Positions 33,100 to 41,600 of a DNA stretch of 64,000 bases are shown here, in pieces. Position 1 is the stretch's first letter, and every line of letters begins with the position of its first letter. The notes beneath the pieces were generated by a model, which was not told where the DNA came from, searched no databases, and worked only from the letters and a program-made list of their open reading frames with translations. The position numbers and the translations under genes were made by a program. Source of the stretch: Poriferisodalis sp965221195 (GTDB lineage: Bacteria; Actinomycetota; Acidimicrobiia; Acidimicrobiales; Poriferisodalaceae); assembly GCA_965221195.1 (NCBI GenBank), contig OZ244864.1:372001-436000 (forward strand), in the 5' to 3' direction.

Positions 33100-33501
33100 G
33101 TGGCCAACGTCCGTGACGCTGGGCAGACTGTGGCAGTGCGCTTGCTCTGGCGAGGGTTGACGCTGGCCTGCCCAACGTGCGGCAGTCGAGGACTGTTTCG
33201 ACGCTGGGCACTGTTTGACATTCGCGAGCGCTGCCCAAGTTGCGGCCTGAAATTCGAGCGCATGGACGGCCATTGGCTGGGTGCTGTGGCGTTGAACACG
33301 GTCGTTAGCGCGGCGGTAGTGCTCGGGACCGTGGTTGTAGCGATGCTGGTCTGGGGCACGGAGGTGAGCCGCGGTTTGCTGCTGGCGCTGGCTCTGCCAG
33401 TTGGGGTGCTGACACCGGTGCTGTTCGACCCAGTGTCACGCACGTTATGGACGGCGATCGATGCGCTCATACGGCCACCCAAACCGGGCGATTTCGACTG
33501 A
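33100..33501 (+). CDS. DUF983 membrane protein with zinc ribbon
   Basis: 133-residue DUF983 protein. Two CxxC knuckles (CPTCGSRG and CPSCGLKFE) form a zinc ribbon ahead of two transmembrane helices (VALNTVVSAAVVLGTVVVA and LLLALALPVGVLTPVL). DUF983 proteins often accompany haem-copper oxidase genes, but none is near here. GTG 33100 is the start. The 27 bp including its last codons and stop recur exactly 90 bp downstream. Confidence 0.87.
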   Translation: MANVRDAGQTVAVRLLWRGLTLACPTCGSRGLFRRWALFDIRERCPSCGLKFERMDGHWLGAVALNTVVSAAVVLGTVVVAMLVWGTEVSRGLLLALALPVGVLTPVLFDPVSRTLWTAIDALIRPPKPGDFD

Positions 33502-33602
33502 ACAATCGCAACATCCAGACCGCCCTGCACACCCTTGCTGCCCTTGCGGGGCACCAAAACCGAACTATTTAGGCTGGGCGATTTCGACTGAACAATCGCA
33601 AC
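33486..33602. repeat. 27-bp exact duplicate of the DUF983 gene end
   Basis: GGGCGATTTCGACTGAACAA and the next 7 bases occur at 33486-33512 (covering the DUF983 stop) and again at 33576-33602, offset by exactly 90 bp. The sequence between contains no gene. Offsets of 90 and 15 bp fit the same duplication habit as the other arrays. Confidence 0.92.
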
Positions 33603-33635
33603 TATTGGCACAACTATTGGCGCAACTATTGCAGC
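33600..33635. repeat. Three 12-bp units over the SOUL gene stop
   Basis: AACTATTGGCAC, AACTATTGGCGC and AACTATTGCAGC are tandem. The last supplies the minus-strand stop codon (TAG, 33628-33626) of the SOUL-domain gene. Confidence 0.9.
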
Positions 33636-34699
33636 GTGACCATCACTTCGTTGCGTCGCTGGGCAGATGGCACCCGTGGAGCGTCGTAACTGGCCGAGCG
33701 CCAATCACCGAAGTGTTCAAGACCTTTGGCTTCAAGCCACTCGTCGAGTTGGCGCCGGTGCTCCTCAGCGCGGCCACCATAGAGATATCCGTCGAATCTG
33801 ATGACGGCAACACGATGCGGTTTGATCTCACGGAGCGATACGAATTCGCTGGTAGGCAACGGTGCCGAGCCGAACGTGTAGCGGCTGGGCAAAACGAATG
33901 CGACGTTCCAGCTGTTTGTGAGGTAACGGCCCGGTTGAGATTCGTCGCCGTTGATAGATGCGCGGGCACGCTCGGCTAGGACCGGTGCCGTCATCTCAAT
34001 TTTCTCTGACTCAGTTTGCCCTGAGTCAATTTGCTCTGAGGCGACTAGCACGGGCGTGGTCATGTCGATCTCGTCTTGTCGCTGATTCTGACCTGAGATG
34101 TAGCCGAACAACGGACCAAAACCGCGCTGGGTCGCTTGGTCGTAGCTGCCGCTGACGGTTACTTGGGCAACGATGTAGCTCTCATAGCTGCGGACCTCAA
34201 TGCTGCCGTCGCGTTGCCACACGGCGTAGGCGGGCCCGTTGGAGCCGTCGTAGGTATCCACCGGCTTCGGTGGCTCAGCAGCAGCGGAGGCAACAGCCGA
34301 TGTGGTGACACTCGCTTCGGTTTTCCGCGCGGACGCAGCCGAGGTCGTAGATCCCTCAACAGGGCGCTCAACTGGGCTTGCCGTCACTGGGCTTGCCGTC
34401 ACTGGGCTTGCCGTCACTGGGTTTGCCGTCACTGGCGCAGCGGTCGGGGTTGTAGCTGGGTCGGTTGCGGGTTGCGCGACCGAGGTTGTCGGCTGCGCGA
34501 GGTCCGCGGCAGCAGCCGGGGCTGAAAACACTGACTGACCAACATCTGGCCAGCCAACATCTGACCGGCCAACATCTGACCGGCCAACACCGGCACCCTC
34601 AAGAAGTCCGTCAGAAGCCGAAGTGCTCACTGCGCCGCTAGAGCACGCTGCCAACGACCCCGCCGTCAACAACAGTCCCGCCAGCGAACGCAGATTCAC
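33626..34699 (-). CDS. SOUL haem-binding-domain lipoprotein
   Basis: Lipoprotein (lipobox SLAAC, Cys about 19) with a long low-complexity spacer (residues about 25-140, Thr/Pro/Ala/Val-rich) followed by a SOUL/HBP domain from about residue 150. The SOUL pattern is visible as AYAVWQRDGSIEVRSYESYI, GFGPLFGYISGQN, IDMTTPVL, IEMTAPVL, WNVAFVLPSRYT and IRFDGYLYGG. SOUL proteins bind tetrapyrroles or haem in several lineages; hem genes lie 13 kb away but not in the same unit. Three separate 15-bp arrays lie in this one gene. Confidence 0.88.
   Translation of the reverse strand: MNLRSLAGLLLTAGSLAACSSGAVSTSASDGLLEGAGVGRSDVGRSDVGWPDVGQSVFSAPAAAADLAQPTTSVAQPATDPATTPTAAPVTANPVTASPVTASPVTASPVERPVEGSTTSAASARKTEASVTTSAVASAAAEPPKPVDTYDGSNGPAYAVWQRDGSIEVRSYESYIVAQVTVSGSYDQATQRGFGPLFGYISGQNQRQDEIDMTTPVLVASEQIDSGQTESEKIEMTAPVLAERARASINGDESQPGRYLTNSWNVAFVLPSRYTFGSAPLPTSEFVSLREIKPHRVAVIRFDGYLYGGRAEEHRRQLDEWLEAKGLEHFGDWRSASYDAPRVPSAQRRNEVMVTLQ
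34006..34050. repeat. 15-bp units inside the SOUL domain
   Basis: CTGACTCAGTTTGCC, CTGAGTCAATTTGCT and a diverged third unit (CTGAGGCGACTAGCA). On the coding strand they give SEQID/SGQTE-type residues between the two TTPVL/TAPVL strands. On the plus strand they read LTQFA/LSQFA. Confidence 0.9.
34371..34430. repeat. Four 15-bp units in the SOUL lipoprotein spacer
   Basis: Three exact copies of ACTGGGCTTGCCGTC and one with a single change, encoding VTASP units on the minus strand and VTGLA in a plus-strand frame. Confidence 0.97.
34541..34585. repeat. Three 15-bp units behind the SOUL lipobox
   Basis: AACATCTGGCCAGCC then two exact AACATCTGACCGGCC, encoding GRSDV/GWPDV units next to the lipidated cysteine. 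Confidence 0.95.
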
Positions 34700-34856
34700 C
34701 TAAGCAGTCTCGCGGAAATCACCGAAGGCATACAGTCAGCAGCGACCCGCAGAGCTGATCCACACAGGAGCGAAGTTGTGCCACCCTGAGGTAAGAATTG
34801 CGCCATCCAATGACGAGACGGTGACAGCGAGGCCGTGGCGATGTGAGGAGTGTGCC

Positions 34857-37800
34857 GTGTCAATTGCCGAGTACCGCAAATCGATTCGCGCTACGCGCGA
34901 CACAGGACAGGCAACCGAGCACAGCTACCGTCCCGCGCTCGCACAGCTATTGCAAGACATCGGCGGTAACGATGTCAAAGCAATCAACGAACCGACGCAA
35001 GCGCACTACGGGGCACCGGATTTCATCGTGGAGCTTCAAGAGGTACCAATCGGCCATGTCGAGTGCAAGGACATCGGCACCAACCTTGACGTTGCGGAGA
35101 ACAGCGAGCAACTCACGCGTTACCGCGACGCGCTACCCAACCTCATCCTCACCGATTACTTGGCATTCCGTTGGTATGTCAATGGCGAAGCGCGTACCGA
35201 AGCAAGACTCGGACGGCTCGACAGCTCTGGACACGTTGTCGCGGAACCTAGTGGTGAAGATAAAGTGCGCGGATTGCTCGCCGCTTTCTTCGACGCTCAG
35301 GTCCCCGTGGTCGGAGGGTCAGCTGATCTTGCACGACGCATGGCTTCCAAAACGCGTCTGCTGCACAGCGCCATTGAAAGAGTCTTGGCCGAAGACACCA
35401 ACACCCCCCCCCCCCCCGCTGGCGGAGCTGCTTGCGAGCTACCGGAAGGTGCTCATCAACGATTTGAGCGTCGCTGATTTTGCGGACCTTCAAGCGCAGA
35501 CGGCGGCGTATGGTCTCTTCGCTGCTAGATGCCTGCACCACGGGCCGGCTGATACCTTCAGTAGGAAGTCTGCCGTCTTCGCGGGAACCACACCTTTTTT
35601 GCGCGACGTGTTCGCGCAGATAGCCGGACATAACGCCGACCGTCGCTTCGCTTGGATCATTGACGATTTGGCATTGCTGCTGGCGCGAGCAGACATGGCC
35701 GCTGTTCTTGAAGGTTTTGGCAGATCCACACACCAAGAGGATCCGATCGTCCACTTCTATGAGGATTTCCTAGCTGCGTACAACCCGCGTCTGCGTAAGT
35801 CGCGTGGCGTCTACTACACCCCTGAACCGGTCGTGTCCTACATCGTCCGCAGCGTTGACTGGGTGCTGCGCGACAAGTTCGGACTTGCTGACGGCCTCTC
35901 CGACACAACCACCGTCAGCATCACCAACGACAAAGGAAAGACGCGCACACGCCCGCGAGTGCTGGTACTTGACCCTGCGGCAGGCACCGGCACATTCTTG
36001 CGCGAAGTCGTGTCTCATATCCGCGGCGATCTGACTAAGCGGGGGCTTGCGGGCGCATGGGGTTCGTACGTACAAGACCACTTGCTGTCCCGCTTGTTCG
36101 GCTTCGAGTTGATGATGGCGGCCTACACGATCTGTCATCTCAAGCTCGCCTTGGAGATAAGCGGCGATTCTGACCGGTACACGCTTGGAGAGGGTGAGCG
36201 GTTAGGTGTCTTTCTGACCAACTCCCTAACCGAGGCCCATGAGGAAGCAAGTGGCCCGATGTTTGCCGCTGAGATAGCGCGGGAGGCTCGCGGGGCGGAT
36301 GCGGTCAAACGCGACCATCCAGTCATGGTCGTGATCGGCAACCCGCCCTATTCCGGGCACTCCGCCAACAAAGGCAAATGGATCAGCGACCTGATGAAGG
36401 AATACAGGCGAGGCGTGGCTGGTCTCGATAAACCTGGTCAAGCCAAATGGTTGAGCGACGACTATGTTAAGTTCATCCGATTCGCGCAGTGGCGAATCAG
36501 CCGAACGGGTGAGGGCGTGCTGGGATTTGTTACAAACCACAGCTATCTAGACAACCCCACATTCAGAGGTATGCGAAAATCGCTGCTGGAAACATTCGAC
36601 GAGATCTGGCTGCTTGATCTGCACGGCAACTCCAAGCGAAAGGAACGTTCCCCGGATGGTGGACGAGACCAAAACGTCTTTGACATCCAGCAAGGCGTAG
36701 CAATCGGCATCTTCGTCAAGCACGGCGACAGTGAAAGTGAAATTGCGCGGGTTCACCATGCCGACCTCTGGGGTTGCCGGGGAGACACCAAGTCGGGTAA
36801 GTATGCATGGCTTGCTGAGAACAGCCTTCAGACGACAGACTGGAACCAGCTCACGCCTCGCGGTCCTGATTGGTTCTTCAAGCCGCGCGACTACGAGTTA
36901 GCTGCAGAGTACGAAACCGCTTGGTCAATTCCGTCAGTCTTCTGTCGCAATGGTGACCCTGCGCCTGGGATTGTGACTACACACGACCAGTTCGCTGTGT
37001 CGTGGAACACAGAAGAAGCAACAAATAAAATAGAGAAATTCCTGGAGACTAAGACTGAAGAAGATGCTCGTCAACTCTGGCGTCTTTGTACACAAAATCA
37101 GTGGAGTTACAAACGAGCTAAAAGGGAACTAGCGAAGGACATTTGGAGAACCAAAATCAAACGCCTCTTGTACCGACCATTCGACAGCAGAGTGACCGTG
37201 TTCGACCGCAACGTAGCTGTCCACCTTCGAGAACGCGTAATGTTTCACATGCTCGCCGGATCCAATCTGGGACTATCAACTAATCGCAGCGTCGCGATAG
37301 CCAGCGGCTGGAATCATGCCTTTGTCTCAAGTTCACTCATCCAACACCACACGTCCTCCAACTTGGATGTCAACTACCTCTTTCCGCTCTATCTCTACCC
37401 AAGGGAGGAGGATGGTTTTCGCCGCGACTTACCAGTCCGTTCGCCGAACTTAGCAGAAGGGTTCATCGATGCCGTGACCGCGCGAGTAGAAATGCGGTTC
37501 GCTCCCGATGAGCAAGGCAATCTCACCTCTACTTTCGGACCTGAAGATGTCTTCGGTTATATCTACGCCGTGCTCCACAGCCCGCAATACCGACGCAGGT
37601 ACGCCGACTTCCTCCGGTCAGATTTTCCGCGCATACCGGTTCCTTCCAGCCATTCACTATTCACACAACTCGCTCAGATCGGTGCGCGGCTTACGTCGCT
37701 GCATTTGATGACCACATACGGCGACCAAATGCCCGTATTCCCAATCGACGGCTCCCGCGAAGTTAAGCAAGTCAGCTACAGCGAATCATCCAATGACACT

Positions 37801-38052
37801 TGCGGGCGTGTCTGGATCAATCGCGACCAGTACTTTGAGGGTGTGTCGCCGCAGGCATGGGAGTTCACTATCGGCGGCTACCAACCAGCTAAGAAGTGGC
37901 TCACAGACCGCAAGGGACGCACGCTCGAATTCACTGACATTCAGACCTATCAGCGCATCTGTTCTGCCCTCACCGAAACCCCGCGCGTCATGCAACAGAT
38001 CGACGATGTTATCGAATCCCACGGCGGCTGGCCTTTCGGCGCACATCTCTGA
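34857..38052 (+). CDS. Type ISP/IIG-like restriction-modification enzyme, out of frame at a C14 tract
   Basis: Single-chain R-M protein of about 1,065 residues if both frames are joined. GTG 34857 follows GAGGAG. The first part has a PD-(D/E)xK nuclease pattern, GAPDF...HVECKD. After the C tract (35404-35417) the frame moves by one base. It continues with a helical segment, YYTPEPVVSYIVRS, the SAM motif DPAAGTGTF, the adenine-methylase NPPY box (VIGNPPYSGHS) and a long target-recognition half of the Type_ISP_C kind, ending at 38052. No helicase domain is seen. With 14 Cs the nuclease-containing N-part ends at 35477; 13 or 16 Cs would restore one frame. Base use is more AT-rich than in neighbours, pointing to acquisition. 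Confidence 0.85.
35404..35417. repeat. C14 homopolymer, candidate phase-variation switch
   Basis: An uninterrupted run of 14 C inside the R-M gene, exactly where the two coding frames meet. A length of 1 mod 3 (13 or 16) gives one continuous protein; 14 gives early termination 60 bp later. Confidence 0.95.
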
Positions 38053-38075
38053 AAATGGCCCATTGTTGACTACAA

Positions 38076-38207
38076 TTACTTGCTATTAACTTGTTCAATT
38101 GCCGCCGCATAGATGACATCATCGGGAGCCGAATGCAGTTTGGTTTTGATGATACTTACGGCATCGTTACCGAACTCTCTTAGGACGGTCGCGGCCGTGT
38201 TCGGACC
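38076..38207 (-). other. Open stretch in frame behind the vapC remnant
   Basis: From the base after the vapC remnant stop, the same frame stays open for 44 codons (about GPNTAATVLREFGNDAVSII and on) to TAA at 38078-38076, without any ATG, GTG or TTG. The composition looks protein-like, so it is probably the tail of a lost gene. I do not recognise it. Confidence 0.3.
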
Positions 38208-38336
38208 TCAGGCAAGATCGCGGATACGTACGCCACGCACCTTGCCAAAATCGCTGCGGTTTCGGGTGGCAATACTGAGGCCGTGGTCAATGAAGACGTC
38301 TGTGTCTACCAAGACATCAGCCACGGGCCCACTCAT
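38208..38336 (-). pseudogene. VapC-type PIN toxin with internal deletion
   Basis: The frame starts at ATG 38336, overlapping the antitoxin end by 20 bp as in normal vapBC operons. It encodes the PIN opening strand with its acidic residues (VADVLVDTDVFIDH) and then jumps directly to the C-terminal PIN strand (GLSIATRNRSDFGKVRGVRI). PIN toxins are about 130 residues; this frame has 42, so roughly 85-90 residues with the other catalytic acids are gone. The two family segments lie in the same frame, which points to an in-frame deletion of the middle. It is not expected to be an active RNase. Confidence 0.8.
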
Positions 38337-38538
38337 CCCTGTCTGGCGCGGACACAGATGGAAGTACGCCAAACGTGTCAGAAAGGACTGCCGCCGCCTC
38401 GGGTGCTTCGGATGCCAAATAAGCATCCACTGCGTTGCGGATCACCTCAGCCATTGTGACCCCTTCGGCCTGCGCCAGCTCATCAACCCGCACCCGCTGC
38501 TCTGGCCTCAGATACACCTGAGTACGCACCGCCGACAT
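38317..38538 (-). CDS. VapB-like ribbon-helix-helix antitoxin
   Basis: 73-residue ribbon-helix-helix protein. The beta strand RTQVYLRPEQRVRVDELAQA and helix region GVTMAEVIRNAVDAYLAS match the CopG/RHH DNA-binding fold. The C-terminal part (VLPSVSAPDRDEWARG) is the toxin-binding tail. ATG 38538. Intact, although its cognate toxin at 38208-38336 is broken, so it may persist as an orphan antitoxin or repressor. Confidence 0.82.
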   Translation of the reverse strand: MSAVRTQVYLRPEQRVRVDELAQAEGVTMAEVIRNAVDAYLASEAPEAAAVLSDTFGVLPSVSAPDRDEWARG

Positions 38539-38649
38539 ACATCACAATGTACTGCACGGTTTGATGTCGCCGGGCAGTGCTCAAACCGCTTGCTTATGAC
38601 CGGCGAGTAGGCGTGCGTCTGGTGAGCCGTTCAGCGGTTTTCACTCCTG

Positions 38650-41600
38650 TCACCGACGGAGGGTGGGGCCGCGATAGCCGGGGGTAAAACCGTGCTCGGT
38701 GAGCACGTCACCGATGGGATGCTCGGCGGATTCGAGGCCGTCTATGCGGGCCAGCTCAACGCGGGCGAGCCGACCGTTCGCTAGGCCCTCGCGCAACGCA
38801 TCAATCCAGCGCAGATCGGCAGCAGCGTGCTCAAAGGTGTGTAGGGTGCGCCCTCCCCCCTCCAACATGACGAGCGGGACACCGTCGGCTAGCACCACAT
38901 GGCCGCCAGCGGCACGGCTGGGCCGACCGTCGCTCGGTGGCCACCGCAGGGCAGCGCCATAGGGCTGTGCAGGGTCGGCCGCTGCCAGCAATACCACTTC
39001 GCCGGTGCCGTCGGGATGATCGCCCCCCCGATGGTCTCGCAGTCGTTCTACTGCGGCTGGTGTGGCGAACTGCGCTGCGCCGAGGCCCGCCACAAAATGG
39101 CCGCGACGCACACTGCCGCGCTCTTCAAGCACACGCAGGAGCTCATAGGCCGCTGCGAAGCCGCCGGAGTGGCCCTCTGCAAGCACTCCAGGACGGGTGA
39201 CGATGCCATGTCGCTCTAGCAGTGCTTGGGCGCTGCCGTGGGCACGCTCGGTGGATGAAGCTGCCGGTTCATACAGCGACGAGGTCAGCGACCACCGACC
39301 TGCTGCACTTGGCGGACCGCCTGAACGCAGCTGGCCCAAACGAGGCCGTGATCGGCCAAGCACTCCAGAGCGACCCCGGCGAGCGCCCTGTCTTGGGGAA
39401 CCTTGGACTCGCCGGGTTCCAGAAGGTCGGGCGGCAGACGCCTGCGAGCGCGCAGCGGTGCGACGCGAGCTGAGGGCTCGCAACGGAGCGAGTGTGTCGT
39501 TGGTGACGAGTCCCGCCCACACCAAATCCCACAGTGCAGTCAGCACCCGAGCAGAAAATTCTGCACTCGATGCCACTGATAGCGGTGCCGCAGCAAGCAA
39601 GTCGGTCCAGAAGGCGGCGCCATGCTCACGGAGATGGCCGAGCAGAACTGCTGCGACAGGGTCGTCGGGTTCATCGGCGGGCAGCGGTGCCAGAGCCGCA
39701 ACTTCGTCGCGCCAGTAGAGCCGGACCCGGCCGTTGTTGGAACCGAGCGAGCCAGCGCCAATCCATACCAGCTCGCCGCTGGCCAGCAATTCGTCTAGGT
39801 CGGCCCCGCTGTAGTTAGCCAGCCGGGTTGGCAGCACATCGGTTTCTAAGATGGATGCCGCCACCGGGGCGCCCGCCAGTCGTGTGACGACATCCGCAAG
39901 TGCGTCGGTGCCGCGTCGCGGACGGTCGATGTTGTGCCACGCGGCCAAGAAGCGGGCGTACGCGGGCGGCTCGACTGGTTCAACCTCTCGGCGCAAGCGA
40001 GCCAACGACCGGCGGCGCACCGACCGCAGCACTCCCATGTCGCACCACTCAGTGCTGGCGCCGTCTGGTCGGAAGGCACCCTGGGTTACCCGGCGCGCCG
40101 CTTCGAGACGGTGGAGCGCTGCTGTGACCCGGGCCACCGAGGTGGCCAGCCGTCGTGCCGTTGTCTCCGCCTCAAAAGGCGCATGGGTTGCGGCGAAACG
40201 CGCGACCAGTTCATCGAGAGGGTCGGTGTCGGCTGCCAGCACATCGTTCATCAACGCAGCGGGCAACCCGTCGGGCAGGGCACAGCCCAAAGCGTCCCGG
40301 TACCGCGCTGCGTCCTCTACGGCGACATAACGCGTCTCGCTCCCGATGTGCAGCTCGACAGCGCGGCGTTGGGTCAGCAACTCTGCCAGCCAGCCGTTTG
40401 GGGTCGCCTCGCTTGGCTCAGCGGCGTCGTCCTCGCGCTGCGGGCGAACCACAACGCTCGATTCGCTCCGATCTGACAGTTCTTCGGCTGTCAGATCACC
40501 GACCCGGGCCAGCACATCGGCAAGCTCGTCGGCACTGCGGGCTCGCCGCCGGTCCGCTAGGCATTGCAGTTCAAGTTCGATTTCTGCAAGGACCTCGGCG
40601 TCAAGCAAGCCGCGCAGCTCCTCTGCGCCAAGCAAGTCGGCCAGCAAGTCGCGGTCAAGGGTCAACGCAGCGGCGCGGCGCTCGGCCAAGGGCGCGTCAC
40701 CGCCGTACATGAACACCGAAATCCAATCGAACAGCAAGCTCTGCGCCATTGGCGAGGCACCGTCGGTGTCAACGGTCACCATACGGATCTTGGTGGACTT
40801 GATATCGGCCATCACCTCGACGAGCGCCGGCACGTCGAACACTTCTTGCAGGCACTCCCGGGATGCTTCGAGCAGCATCGGGAAGCTCGGGTACTTGGCC
40901 GCAACCTCCAGCAGCCCCGCTGAGCGCTGGCGTTGTTGCCACAACGGCACTCGCTCACCTGGCCGACGTCGCGGCAGCAACAACGCACGGCCCGCAACTT
41001 CCCGAAAACGGGACGCAAACAGCGCCGTCGAGGGCAGATGGCTGACAATCGCCTCGTGGACCTCTTCGGGATCGAGCGCCAGATCTGACCCATCCAGCAC
41101 AGGCACGCCGCCTGCCGCTAGCGAGTCCCACGAGTGCCTGCCAGAAGACATGGCGGCGCCGTTGGGATCGTCGGGGGGCCAGATGTCTGGCACCCGCAGC
41201 ACGATGCCGTCGTCGCTCCACAACACCTCGAGACCGCCGATGCCGCCGAGGTGGTCAGCTGTGTCTCTGCCTTGAGCGGCTTGCTGGGCGAACTTGGACT
41301 GCAACGCAATGCCCCAAGGTGCATGCACCCGCGCGCCGAACGGGGTGAGGATGCAGATGCGCCAGTCACCGATCTCATCACGAAAGCGCTCCACCACGAC
41401 GGTGCGATCGTCGGGCACCACACCGGTCGCTGCCCGCTGAGCGTCTAGGTAGCGCAGCACGTTGATCGCAGCCCAGCGGTCTAGACAATTCTCGCGCTGC
41501 AGCCGCTCAACGAGCCGGACGGTGGGTTCAACGGCAGCAACAAGCTCAACCTGGTGAGCATCGGACTGCATCAGATCGAGCTGCATCAGGTGGGATTGGA

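Noticed and set aside
34857..38052. Two separate genes, a nuclease and a methylase
   Set aside because: The methylase frame has no start codon or ribosome site after the C tract, and the family is normally a single chain; one gene interrupted at the homopolymer is simpler.
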